Assembly: GCA_025353725.1 (NCBI GenBank)
Contig: JANXOF010000081.1
Span: forward strand, 1 to 64,000
DNA length: 64,000 nt
Direction: 5' to 3'
DNA from: Polyangiaceae bacterium
Lineage (GTDB): Bacteria; Myxococcota_A; Polyangia; Polyangiales; Polyangiaceae
The position numbers were made by a program, and so were the translations under genes. The notes beneath the pieces were generated by a model. That model saw nothing but the letters and a program-made list of their open reading frames with translations. It had not been told where the DNA came from and made no database searches. Shown here one piece after another: positions 20,463-29,867 of the stretch. Position 1 is the first letter of the stretch. Each line of letters begins with the position of its first letter.

Positions 20463-21866
20463 TCAATGCGCGAGGCGCTTGTCATGGCTGTCATCACTCT
20501 CATCACCCGTAGGGTCTTCGTTCTTGATGGACGACCGCGAATCGCGCTCGCTTTCACCAGGTTCTTCGGCAGGCTTTGGCAAGTCGAAGAGATGGTGCAG
20601 CGCGTCGACGAGATCGCCCGCGTCACTTGACGATGCCGCAAGCTTTAGACGCGTCGTCGGCGCGTGAAGAAGCTTATTTGTGGCGCTTTCGACCATCTGC
20701 GCCAGCGCCGCTCGATCGCCTTCCGTCAGGTGTTTCAGGCGACCCCCGAGGCTGCGTTCGAGCTCAGAGACGAGTACGCCGCGCGTACGCGCGCGAAGGG
20801 CGATGACCGTCGGGTTCACATTGAGCCCGCGCGCCCAAGCGGTCCAGGCCTCGAGCTCGGCGGCTACGATGACTTCGGCTGCCGCGAGCTCGCCTTGCCT
20901 CGCTTTCATATTCTCTCGAACCTCCTGTTCGAGGTCGTCGACATTGTACACGTACACGTTATCGAGGTTATGAACGTCGGGTTCGACGTTGCGCGGCACG
21001 GCGATGTCGATCAGAAAAAGGGTTTTCCCCTTTCGCTGCTTCATCACGCGCTTCATGAGATCGCGCGTAATGACAAACGTTTTGCTCGAGGTGCTGGCCA
21101 CGACAACGTCGGAGGCGACGAGTTCGGCCTCGAGCTTATCGAGCGGAGCCGCCGTGCCGCCGAACGTCGCGGCGAGGATAGCCGCGCGCTCAAAGCTGCG
21201 ATTGCAGACGCGAATGGCTTGCGCGTTTTTTCCCAAGCTTTTGGCGGCTTGTTCCGCCATCTCTCCGGCGCCGACAAGCAATACGGTGCGGCCCGCGAGG
21301 TCACCGAAGATGCGCGTAGCGAGGTCGACCGCGACGCTCGAAATGCTCACGATCCCGGCGCCGAGCTGCGTCTCGCTCCGTACGCGCTTGGCCACGGTAA
21401 ACGCGCGATGTACGCACCGAGCGAGGTGATTCCGGAGCGCTCCCGCGGCGACGGCCGCGTCGTAGGCGAACTTCACCTGACCCAGAATTTGCGGTTCTCC
21501 GAGCACCATCGAGTCGAGGCTCGCGGCTACGCGAAAGATATGACGAACCGCGTCGTCGCCGCTTTTTTCGTAGACCCAACTTCCGAGCGCCTCAACGCTC
21601 GAGGCGCCGACGTGGTCGCGAAGCGCCTCGCGGATCGCGCGACCGGCAAGGCGCGTCGAGTCTTCGAGTGTCTTACCGACTTTGGATAACCCAATGACCT
21701 CGACGCGGTTGCACGTGGAGAGGAACATGGCCTCCTCGAGTTCCGGTTTTGCCATCAAGCGAGCGAGGACTTCGGGGAGTGTCTCCGCGCCTGCCGCAAA
21801 GCGTTCGCGGACGTCGAGCGGTGCCGTCTTGTGTGAAACGCCGATGACGACAACGGGCAAACTCAC
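20463..21866 (-). CDS. hemA: Glutamyl-tRNA reductase
   Basis: GVSHKTAPLDVRE, FLSTCNRVEV, GEPQILGQVK, GAGEMAEQAAKSL, IDIAVPRNVEPDV. Confidence 0.97.
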   Translation of the reverse strand: MSLPVVVIGVSHKTAPLDVRERFAAGAETLPEVLARLMAKPELEEAMFLSTCNRVEVIGLSKVGKTLEDSTRLAGRAIREALRDHVGASSVEALGSWVYEKSGDDAVRHIFRVAASLDSMVLGEPQILGQVKFAYDAAVAAGALRNHLARCVHRAFTVAKRVRSETQLGAGIVSISSVAVDLATRIFGDLAGRTVLLVGAGEMAEQAAKSLGKNAQAIRVCNRSFERAAILAATFGGTAAPLDKLEAELVASDVVVASTSSKTFVITRDLMKRVMKQRKGKTLFLIDIAVPRNVEPDVHNLDNVYVYNVDDLEQEVRENMKARQGELAAAEVIVAAELEAWTAWARGLNVNPTVIALRARTRGVLVSELERSLGGRLKHLTEGDRAALAQMVESATNKLLHAPTTRLKLAASSSDAGDLVDALHHLFDLPKPAEEPGESERDSRSSIKNEDPTGDESDDSHDKRLAH

Positions 21867-22759
21867 GGTCGCACCGTGCTCGAAACGACGTGCCCACGCG
21901 GCCCATAGGCGTCGTCAGATGAGGCACGGTTCCCGGTCACGACGTCGCGCGGCGCGTCTTTGCGAAGAAGATAGATGAGCAGCACAACGACGGAAAAACC
22001 GAATCCCGCGATGGTTCCGTAAGCAGCACGCCGACCACGCCAACCCGCCGCCGCGCGCAAAAAAAGCACCCCCGCGATCACGAGCCAGGTCACATACCCG
22101 AACACCGCGCGGAGGATTTCGCTCGTGCCGCCCATCTCGACGCGACGCGCCCACACTGTACCCGTGAGGATGCCAAACGTAAGCAACGGAAAGCCCGCAA
22201 GCAGGAAACGGTGCTCCGCGCGGTCGAGCGCGTCGAGCGGCGGAAGGCGGCGCGACATGCCGTCGATGCGCTTCGCTTTCACGAATCTTTCCTGAACGAG
22301 ATAAAGAGCGGCCGCCGAAAACGCGAGGCCAAAAAGCGCGACACCGAAGAGGTTCAGCGTGACGTGAAGCGGTAAAAGAAGGCTCTTCACTCCGTCTCCC
22401 GGTTCGGCGCCTCCCCCAACGAAGCGCGAGGCCATCAACGAAGTGAGCGCGAGCGGTGCGATGAAAGCTCCTGCGACCTCGACGCGCCATCGTTTGCCGG
22501 CGACCACGTACGCGACCGCCATGAGCATGGTGGCCACGCTCATGGGAAAGTGGATGCCACCCACGGGGCAAACGCGAAGCAAGAGGGAGGCTACGCAAAT
22601 GTGCGTAGCGTGGAGCACCGCCGCGAACGCCATCAACCGCGGTCCCACTTTTCCGACGTTCCCCTTGCCCCGCACGAGAAAGCGCAAGAACAGCACGAAC
22701 GCCGCGACGTAGGCCGCCGCCGTCGAGGCAAAGAGAACGTTGGCCAGATGCTCGTTCAA
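21863..22759 (-). CDS. CcsA/HemX-like cytochrome c assembly family membrane protein
   Basis: 298-aa polytopic protein directly upstream of hemA with 4-bp overlap; GGIHFPMSVATMLMAVAYVV, LHVTLNLFGVALFGLAFSAAALYLVQERFVK. Confidence 0.85.
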   Translation of the reverse strand: MNEHLANVLFASTAAAYVAAFVLFLRFLVRGKGNVGKVGPRLMAFAAVLHATHICVASLLLRVCPVGGIHFPMSVATMLMAVAYVVAGKRWRVEVAGAFIAPLALTSLMASRFVGGGAEPGDGVKSLLLPLHVTLNLFGVALFGLAFSAAALYLVQERFVKAKRIDGMSRRLPPLDALDRAEHRFLLAGFPLLTFGILTGTVWARRVEMGGTSEILRAVFGYVTWLVIAGVLFLRAAAGWRGRRAAYGTIAGFGFSVVVLLIYLLRKDAPRDVVTGNRASSDDAYGPRGHVVSSTVRP

Positions 22760-22773
22760 CGTCGACCCACTGC

Positions 22774-23235
22774 TCAGCGTTCGACGGATTCGCGTTGAAC
22801 AAAGCTTTGAAGCAGCGCCTCGTCGGTCGGGGGGTTGGAGGCAAGTGCAGGATTCCGGCCGAGGGCTTCTGCGCGCTCGGGGGAGGCGACGAACTCATTG
22901 AGGGGCGTCGAGGGCGTACCGAACCACCCCGGAACGACGTCGTACGCGTTGTCCCCAAGGATCATCGAGTTCTCCAGAATTTCAGCCCCAAGCTCGCTAA
23001 GCGCGCGCTTGGACTTCACCTTCCCCAGCACCGCGTGCGCATCGGGAGCTCCGCTGACCTCAACGACCACGCGAATGCATTCCTCGACCTTGTACCGCCG
23101 AGCGTCGGCAAGCAGGATAAGCTCGCCGTTCAGCAAGTCGATCTTGCCGTCGATACCCCACTGGTCCACGGCGGATTGAGGAAAGAAGACTCGGTTTTGC
23201 ATGGCGCGCCCCGACGAAGGTATCACGGCCCACAC
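22774..23235 (-). CDS. Uncharacterised protein
   Basis: 153-aa ORF; GTG at 23235 is preceded on the minus strand by GGAG (CCGGAGTTGGCGTG). Alternative ATG at 23202. Confidence 0.7.
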   Translation of the reverse strand: MWAVIPSSGRAMQNRVFFPQSAVDQWGIDGKIDLLNGELILLADARRYKVEECIRVVVEVSGAPDAHAVLGKVKSKRALSELGAEILENSMILGDNAYDVVPGWFGTPSTPLNEFVASPERAEALGRNPALASNPPTDEALLQSFVQRESVER

Positions 23236-23875
23236 GCCAACTCCGGCTCTCGTTCTCGCCGACTACGAAGCTGTCGTCGCGCATGCGACAGACGTTCCCC
23301 GTAGGCGTGAGGTGTTCCAAAAACGCACGGGGTCTTTTGGCCCGGAAGACCCGTGGTTCGAGACCCGCACCCGCGCGTTTTGGGACGACGCTCTCACGAC
23401 GCAAAGGCTCGCTTTGAGCGGAGGGCCTGCGTTGGACGACGCTGTTCGAGTGCGCGTTTCACGCTGGCATCGCGCGCATCGCGGCCTTTTCCTCGTGCGC
23501 TCACTGAGCGCGGAAGGGGCTCACCTCGTCGATCGCTGGTCGGGCGCCGAGCTCCTCGTCACTGTTCTCGACGAAGCTCAAGCGACTTCGCTAAGGCATG
23601 CGGAGGGTCTCGTGGACGCGCGGGTCGTGGCCTCAACCGTGCGACGCGCCGCTTCGCCGCGCCCTGCGCTCTTCATGTTGCCCGGTGCGCTTCATCACGC
23701 ACCCGACGCCCGCGAGCCCATTGAAGCCGTACTGACCGCCGCACGCGCGGGAGCGATGGAGACGGGTGACGTACTCGATGCCTTGCTCCGCATGGAGCAC
23801 GTGATGAGGAGCTCATCGCGGGTGAAAACGTCCTTCGCGTACCGCGTCGAGAGCCTGCGAAGCGCGCGCGTGTAG
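23201..23875 (+). CDS. Uncharacterised protein
   Basis: 224-aa ORF, divergent from the previous gene and overlapping its 5' end. Confidence 0.65.
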   Translation: MARPDEGITAHTPTPALVLADYEAVVAHATDVPRRREVFQKRTGSFGPEDPWFETRTRAFWDDALTTQRLALSGGPALDDAVRVRVSRWHRAHRGLFLVRSLSAEGAHLVDRWSGAELLVTVLDEAQATSLRHAEGLVDARVVASTVRRAASPRPALFMLPGALHHAPDAREPIEAVLTAARAGAMETGDVLDALLRMEHVMRSSSRVKTSFAYRVESLRSARV

Positions 23876-23897
23876 TGGTACGCTGAGGCGCAAGACG

Positions 23898-24671
23898 ATG
23901 CCGCCGCCGCCTACGTTTGACGTTCGCTTGGTTCGGGCGCGAAAGCTCTCGCCGCAGGTCCGTGAGCTCGGCTTCGAACGCGCCGATGGGACACCGGTCG
24001 AGTTTCAGGCGGGGCAATGGGTGAGCCTCGTTCTCCCACTGCCAGAGGGTGAGGGCCGGCGCGCCTACTCCATCGCCTCCCATCCCGACGGTTCTTCGGG
24101 CTTCGAGCTGGCGGTAACGAAAGTCGACGGCGGTCCGGGGTCGACGTACCTCCATGAGCTCCCGGTCGGCGCCGTGGTCCGGGCGTTAGGGCCACAAGGT
24201 TTTTTCACGAGGCCGCGCATGGCTGGGCACGCTGGGCCCGCCGCTTACCCCGCGCTCTTCGTGGGTACCGGAACGGGCGTTACGCCCCTGCGCAGCATGA
24301 TCAAAGACGCGCTCCTCGCGGGCGAGACCGCGCCTATCGTGCTGCTCTTCGGCGTGCGCTACGAAAGCGACAGACTCTATCGCGAGGAGCTCGAGGAGCT
24401 CTCGCGCACGTACGCCAACTTTCGTGCAGTCTACACCGTGTCGCGTCCGGATGCCAGCTGGTCAGGCGCCACGGGATACGTGCAAACGCACGTCGAATCT
24501 CTTTGGAGAGAACTCGCGCACGAACGCGCGTCATCCGCCTCAGAGGAAGCTCCCGTGGCTCCTCACGTCTATATTTGCGGGCTTGAGCGGATGGTGAGTG
24601 CGGTCCGGGATCTGCTTCGAAAGCAGATGGGCATCGACCGCAAGCAAGTTCACAGCGAACGCTACGACTGA
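23898..24671 (+). CDS. Ferredoxin-NADP(+) reductase-type FAD-binding oxidoreductase
   Basis: FAD motif RRAYSIASHPDGSSGFELAV; NAD(P) motif GTGTGVTPLRSMIKDAL; VYICGLERMVSAVRDLL. Confidence 0.9.
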   Translation: MPPPPTFDVRLVRARKLSPQVRELGFERADGTPVEFQAGQWVSLVLPLPEGEGRRAYSIASHPDGSSGFELAVTKVDGGPGSTYLHELPVGAVVRALGPQGFFTRPRMAGHAGPAAYPALFVGTGTGVTPLRSMIKDALLAGETAPIVLLFGVRYESDRLYREELEELSRTYANFRAVYTVSRPDASWSGATGYVQTHVESLWRELAHERASSASEEAPVAPHVYICGLERMVSAVRDLLRKQMGIDRKQVHSERYD

Positions 24672-24675
24672 GCAG

Positions 24676-26076
24676 TCAGTAGCCTTTGCGGGCGACGGCT
24701 TGGTCTCCGGCCTCGATTTCATGCTTCGAGGTGATGACAAGCGCCATCGACGTACGTTTACGAACGTTGATCACACGAAGCTCGGCCTGAACCTCTTCGG
24801 GAAGGCTTCCGATGTCGCGTGGTTTTGGCACGTTCTCGGTGGCCGCCGGGGAGTCGTCCTCGAGCGCAATGCGCTTTGCCGACGAGGTCGTGGTTTGCGT
24901 CCCGTGCCACGCATCGCCCTTGCGAATGACAAAGAGGCGGTTGCCCGGCCGAAGGCCCGCGTCCTCACCTTTATTAAGAAAGACGACTTGGTTTTGACCC
25001 AACAGCTGATGCGGTTGGATGCTCGTGAGAATGGTCGCCGAAACGTCTTTTTCGTTTCGAAGGGGAGAGACGACCTCGAAGCGACGAACCACGGGCCCGA
25101 CGCGCGCGCCGCGCTCGATAGCGTCGAGCGCCTCGACGATCTTCGCGCGAGCGACGCCATCTTTCGAGTTCCACTGATCGACTTTGGCCGTGCCTTGAAT
25201 CTCGATGAGCTTGCCGCCACCGACGCTGCGGATCGGCCGGTAAAGGGTGAGCTCCTGGCCTACGTTGATCTCGTGATTCGTTCCGATATGGAGGTAGATC
25301 TCATCGTTGTCGGTGAGAATCATTTTCTCTTCTGGCGACCCCGAAACCTCACCCCAGTTGCTCGTATCGTCGTCGATGTATCCCTCATTCCTGAGGAAGA
25401 TGGTTTCCGGTGCCACTTGGCGACGACGCTCGACAAGTCCGCCGGCGGCCGTTGCCTGAGGATCGGATGCGAGCGCCGTGGCTGTCGAGCCGCGAAGACG
25501 AACCTGGTCACCGGGGAAAATCCAATGCGGATTTTGGATTTGCGGATTGAATGCCCATATCCGCGGCCACTGGTAGGGATTTTGGAAGTAGTGATCGCAA
25601 ATATCCCAGAGCGTGTCGCCCTTGCGAACAAGGTGCTGGGCTGCATTCGAAGGACCATTGCTCGCGCTACCCCCGCCGAGAACGAACGAGCTATTTTCGT
25701 TGCCGTGCGCCGTACCACCGGCGCCACCGCCGCGCTGAAAGTCAAACGAATCGCGCTGGTCGCCGGTGAGCGGCTTCGACGAGGAAAATTGCGTGTTTCC
25801 CCCACCGAGTGTGCCGCCGGGCGGGACCGGAGCGACGCCGCCAGGAAAGAAGTTCGTCGTGGTGGTCGACGTTGACGGAGCACTCTGCGCACCTCCGCCT
25901 TGTGTGGCGCTGCCCCCACCGCCGGAAGCCGGCGCGTTCCCACCTGCCGACGCAGGCGCTGGACCACCCGCGGCCTGCGCGTGCGCGTGCGAAGCCACGG
26001 AAGAGAGAGCCAGAAGCGCCAGCAACGAGCCAACGAAGGCTACACGATGATTGTTTGCATAATACACGAAACTCAT
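24676..26076 (-). CDS. LysM-domain exported protein
   Basis: 466 aa, signal-like N-terminus, Gly/Pro/Ser-rich linker, LysM motif HLVRKGDTLWDICDHYFQNPYQWPRIWAFNPQIQNPHWIFPGDQVRL. Confidence 0.9.
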   Translation of the reverse strand: MSFVYYANNHRVAFVGSLLALLALSSVASHAHAQAAGGPAPASAGGNAPASGGGGSATQGGGAQSAPSTSTTTTNFFPGGVAPVPPGGTLGGGNTQFSSSKPLTGDQRDSFDFQRGGGAGGTAHGNENSSFVLGGGSASNGPSNAAQHLVRKGDTLWDICDHYFQNPYQWPRIWAFNPQIQNPHWIFPGDQVRLRGSTATALASDPQATAAGGLVERRRQVAPETIFLRNEGYIDDDTSNWGEVSGSPEEKMILTDNDEIYLHIGTNHEINVGQELTLYRPIRSVGGGKLIEIQGTAKVDQWNSKDGVARAKIVEALDAIERGARVGPVVRRFEVVSPLRNEKDVSATILTSIQPHQLLGQNQVVFLNKGEDAGLRPGNRLFVIRKGDAWHGTQTTTSSAKRIALEDDSPAATENVPKPRDIGSLPEEVQAELRVINVRKRTSMALVITSKHEIEAGDQAVARKGY

Positions 26077-27005
26077 CGGTTTCCCTTTTTTGGTTCGCGA
26101 CCACTTGTGGCCGGAACCTTCTTCGCAGCATCACTGCGCGGATACGCGTTCAATAATCTTTCCCAGGACTCGCGAGCACGCACAGTATCTCCGAGGCGAT
26201 CGTGGCACATTCCGAGTTTCAAGAGCGCGTCGGGCGCCTTGTTCCCGGTTCCGAAGCGCGAGAGAACGCCCTCGAACTGCGGAATCGCGCGCACGTATTC
26301 CGCCTGCGCGAAGTATGCCTCGCCTCGCCAATAGAGCGCATTTTCAACGTAAGGGTGGTCGGGCCACCGCACGACAAAAGCTTGCAGCGCGTCGAGACCT
26401 CGGTCGTATTGCTTTGCCTGAACCTGCGAAAGCGCAGTCTCGTACGACCGTTTCGCCTCGGGATCGAGGGCGCTTGGGCGCGCGCCCGCGACTCGCGAAG
26501 CCTCTGCGTCGAGGTTGCTGTCGGACGCGGGGCTCACGCTTTCTACGCGCGCGCGGCTCGATGTTTTGGAGGATCGCACACGCAAAGGCGACGCGCCCGC
26601 GGCTCCCTGCAATCGAACTTCAGGTCGCGCGCTGGGGTCGGACGGATCCGCCGATTCGTCGTCCGACGGGCCGCCAAGTTGGACGGCAAGCGACGCCGGC
26701 CCAGCGCGCTCTGTCGACGGCCGAGCATCGGCACGCGAACCCTTTAACTGTGAGGATTCCGCCTCGAGGCCGTCGGTCGTGTCTCGACCGCTCAAACGGC
26801 GATCGAAGCTGTCGTGATCGTCTTGCACGCTCGTGACTTGTTCGCTCATTTCCGCAAACTGCCGGTCCGAGGCTGTTTCGGGGCGCCCACACGCCGTCGC
26901 GAATAGGGTCAACCCGACGTATCCACCGTAGCCCGCAAAGAGCGCAAGCGCCCGCACGTCTCCCGCGAGGCGGCACGGAAGATACAGCTTTCGCGACGGC
27001 ATCAA
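26073..27005 (-). CDS. ybgF: YbgF/CpoB-like tetratricopeptide lipoprotein
   Basis: C-terminal TPR block YETALSQVQAKQYDRGLDALQAFVVRWPDHPYVENALYWRGEAYFAQAEYVRAIPQFEGVLSRF; N-terminal lipobox ATAC. Confidence 0.82.
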   Translation of the reverse strand: MMPSRKLYLPCRLAGDVRALALFAGYGGYVGLTLFATACGRPETASDRQFAEMSEQVTSVQDDHDSFDRRLSGRDTTDGLEAESSQLKGSRADARPSTERAGPASLAVQLGGPSDDESADPSDPSARPEVRLQGAAGASPLRVRSSKTSSRARVESVSPASDSNLDAEASRVAGARPSALDPEAKRSYETALSQVQAKQYDRGLDALQAFVVRWPDHPYVENALYWRGEAYFAQAEYVRAIPQFEGVLSRFGTGNKAPDALLKLGMCHDRLGDTVRARESWERLLNAYPRSDAAKKVPATSGREPKKGNR

Positions 27006-27117
27006 AAGGAGAGTAAGCTCGCGGGCTGCGCCTAGGCCAATTTATGGCGAACTCGCGGTTTTTTCCTCCCACGCGAACCGCTCGCTCTAGCTTTTGGTAC
27101 GGTTCGGTACGCCAGCC

Positions 27118-28959
27118 ATGCTCGACGATCTCTATCAGCTGCGCGAGCGCGCGCGCGCCGCCCTCGCACGCGGCGATCTCGACGACGCGACCCACTCGTT
27201 AGTGACTGCCGCCTCGCAGACGCACGTGGCCGAGCACGACTATGTCTCGGTCCTGCAGCCTCTCGCGGAGGTCCTCTGGCGCCGCAACGACCCACGCAGC
27301 GCCCTTACGGTCCTTTGGTATCTTAGCGCTTCCGCGAACGACGGCTGGAAGCGCGCGCTGGCGATGCTTTCCACCGTCCCCGCCGTCGATCGCGCGCGTA
27401 CGCTCGCCGCGGCCTCCGACCTGTCCGGAGCGGCCCGCGAAATGGAAGCCGCGGGGGCCCTGGCGGCGGCCGCAATCTACCGGGAAAAGGCTGAAGATTG
27501 GCAAGCCGCACGGAACCTATGGTCGCGCCTTGCGCACCGATTGAACGGAGCTGAAGGCGCCTACAGTGGCGCGCTCGTGCAGTTCAATCTGGCGCGGTGT
27601 GCGAAGAAGTGTGGCGACGCAAAGCAAGCGCGTGAGGCTAACGTTTCTGCCGTTCGACTGGTCGAGGAGGCCGCCGATCACTTCGAGACTGTGGGCCAGC
27701 GAGAGCGCGCGTTCGACTGCTTTCAGGTCCTCATTCAACTCGGTCGCGAGAGCGGCATGTTCGAGGACGTGCTCGAGGGCTTCGTCAATTCCATTCGAAT
27801 TTTGCGTGAAGATCACCTTAAATACTTCGCACTTCAATACTTTGAAGATGCACTGCAGGCTGCGAAAGACCGCAAAGAGTTGTCGGCCGCCGCGACCCTC
27901 GCGCGCGAGGCCGCGGAGTACGCGCGAACACTTGGCATGACCCGCGCGTCCGCCCATTACACGCTGGTCCAGGCGGCCCTATGGGGCGACGTGGCGAAGC
28001 AGCATCTCAGTCGTGGAGCGGCACCGGAGATCGCGGAGAACGCGTTGCTGGCCGCGATTCTTGCCTTTGGCGAAGTAGGTCATTACGCGCGCGTGGGTCA
28101 CCTTTACGAGGATCTCGCGCAGATGGACCTCGAACAAGCGCGGCGCAACCATTACGCTCGCGCCGCAAAGCGCTACGTGGGCGTTCGCGACGAGATCATC
28201 GACTCGGAGCCCCTCCCGTCGCACCTACGCCAGGACAATCACTTTCCAGACGTATGGCACGTCGATCTCCTCGAATGGGAGCAACAAGGAAGCGCCGCCG
28301 AGGCCTGCGCCGACGTACTCCTCGACAGGCGGTGGCCCGACCTCATTCGCCGCAAAGCGATGCTCGCGCGCCTTACGGCCTTCGCCGTCGAGAGCCGCCC
28401 CGACGACGCGAGCGACCCAGCTACGTCGGCACGAATGCGCCTCGCCGACCAGCTCGCACAACTTCAGCTTTATGCCGTGCTGTCGCCGCTCGAAAAGCTC
28501 TTCACGAGTCCGTCGCGACAGGTGAAGGTCGCGGTCCTCGCGGCGATGCAACAGCTCTTTTTTAAACGAAGCTTCGTGACCGTGCGCGCGGGCCTTCGTG
28601 AGGCCGACCCGGCCGTGGTGGACCAAGCCGCGAAAGCGGTCGAATCGCTCTATTTTCAGCATGCCTTCGACCCGCTCGCGCGGATCGTTCGCGAAGCCCC
28701 AGAGGCGCGTGTGCGCGCGGCAGCCCTCCGAGCCCTCGCGCGCGTCGACACCATCGAAGCCGCGGAATTTCTCCTTGGCGTCCTCGAGCACGGCGCCCCC
28801 GCCGACCGCGGAGCGGCACTCGAGGGCCTAAAACGCTCACGCGGCGCACGCTTCGTGGATCTTGCGCGCAGCGCTCTCCAAGCGAGTTCACCCGAGGTGC
28901 GAGCGGCGCTTCGAGACGTGCTCCGCGCACGAGGCGTAAGCGTGGGCGCAGCGGCTTAA
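27118..28959 (+). CDS. Large alpha-solenoid protein (TPR-like N-terminus, HEAT-like C-terminus); track ORF starts 27094
   Basis: About 613 aa, helical-repeat composition; C-terminal repeats LEKLFTSPSRQVKVAVLAAMQQLF / LREADPAVVDQAAKAVESLY / IVREAPEARVRAAALRALARVDT. Confidence 0.82.
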   Translation: MLDDLYQLRERARAALARGDLDDATHSLVTAASQTHVAEHDYVSVLQPLAEVLWRRNDPRSALTVLWYLSASANDGWKRALAMLSTVPAVDRARTLAAASDLSGAAREMEAAGALAAAAIYREKAEDWQAARNLWSRLAHRLNGAEGAYSGALVQFNLARCAKKCGDAKQAREANVSAVRLVEEAADHFETVGQRERAFDCFQVLIQLGRESGMFEDVLEGFVNSIRILREDHLKYFALQYFEDALQAAKDRKELSAAATLAREAAEYARTLGMTRASAHYTLVQAALWGDVAKQHLSRGAAPEIAENALLAAILAFGEVGHYARVGHLYEDLAQMDLEQARRNHYARAAKRYVGVRDEIIDSEPLPSHLRQDNHFPDVWHVDLLEWEQQGSAAEACADVLLDRRWPDLIRRKAMLARLTAFAVESRPDDASDPATSARMRLADQLAQLQLYAVLSPLEKLFTSPSRQVKVAVLAAMQQLFFKRSFVTVRAGLREADPAVVDQAAKAVESLYFQHAFDPLARIVREAPEARVRAAALRALARVDTIEAAEFLLGVLEHGAPADRGAALEGLKRSRGARFVDLARSALQASSPEVRAALRDVLRARGVSVGAAA

Positions 28960-28977
28960 ACGCGAGGGAGTTCGACT

Positions 28978-29844
28978 CTAATCAATTTTTTGAACTTCGA
29001 TATCATCGATAAGAAAGCAAGGAGTGGGGCCCACTCGCTGCTGACTATAGATAACAACGTTGAGCGCCCCCCCGGGTTGCGTGACCGCGAGCGTGACGTC
29101 GAGTCGACGCCATTCCGCGTCGACCGCGAGCGGTGGCGTCTCCTTGGCTTCCAGAATCGCGTAGGGCGTCGCCGTTCGGAGGAGCAGCGAAACGGGCGTT
29201 GAGGCTCCCGTGCCGTCGGTACGGACCCAAGCCACGGCTCGATAACCTGCATTCGCTTGGGCGGGCCCCGCAGCACGGTTGTCGTCAGCCGTGAAATTAG
29301 AGCCGGCGGCCGCGCTTGGTCGCGCACATACGCGACACGAGGCCGTTCCTGAATGCGCGCTATCACTCTTCGAGAGCGTCCCCTGAAACGCGTCCCATGG
29401 GAGGCCGCAGCCATCCTCGAACGTCCCCACCGGGTGAAGGTTGGGTCCCGCATCCGCACGTTCGGCCAGGGCGTCCGCGTCCGAGCCCGCGTCTTTTTGC
29501 CTCACTCCCGCGTCGTCACGCGACAGGTCCGGGACATTTTCGAGGGCGCTGTCGGCCACGGCGTCCGCGCGAACCAACGGTGCGTCGTTAGGGCTACCGG
29601 TCGAGAGGCCCTCGACTGACACGAGCCATGAGCACGCCCCAGAGAGCGCCGCAGCGCAACCGGTGACGACGATAAACCCGCGCACCGAGGAAAGGTACAG
29701 GTGAACCGACGCTCCCGCCAGCCCACGCAAACCGCGTTCCTGCACCTGGTCACGGCGGTCGAGAAGGGAGTGAAACTTGTGTCTGGTCGGGTAACCGCGG
29801 TGCGGGAACGAACTTACCTTTCGCTGTGGAGATATGAGCGACAT
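28978..29844 (-). CDS. Predicted lipoprotein with carbohydrate-binding-like beta-sandwich (start uncertain)
   Basis: 288-aa ORF; hydrophobic segment before Cys (FIVVTGCAAALSGACSW); CBM/jelly-roll-like C-terminus ending FLIDDIEVQ. Confidence 0.7.
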   Translation of the reverse strand: MSLISPQRKVSSFPHRGYPTRHKFHSLLDRRDQVQERGLRGLAGASVHLYLSSVRGFIVVTGCAAALSGACSWLVSVEGLSTGSPNDAPLVRADAVADSALENVPDLSRDDAGVRQKDAGSDADALAERADAGPNLHPVGTFEDGCGLPWDAFQGTLSKSDSAHSGTASCRVCARPSAAAGSNFTADDNRAAGPAQANAGYRAVAWVRTDGTGASTPVSLLLRTATPYAILEAKETPPLAVDAEWRRLDVTLAVTQPGGALNVVIYSQQRVGPTPCFLIDDIEVQKID

Positions 29845-29867
29845 AGACGCATGATGGAAACCATCTC

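Noticed and set aside
20664-21689. 341-aa plus-strand ORF antisense to hemA
   Set aside because: Shadow ORF opposite a clearly conserved gene.
24598-25875. 425-aa plus-strand ORF antisense to the LysM protein
   Set aside because: Shadow ORF; the minus-strand LysM/signal peptide protein is convincing.
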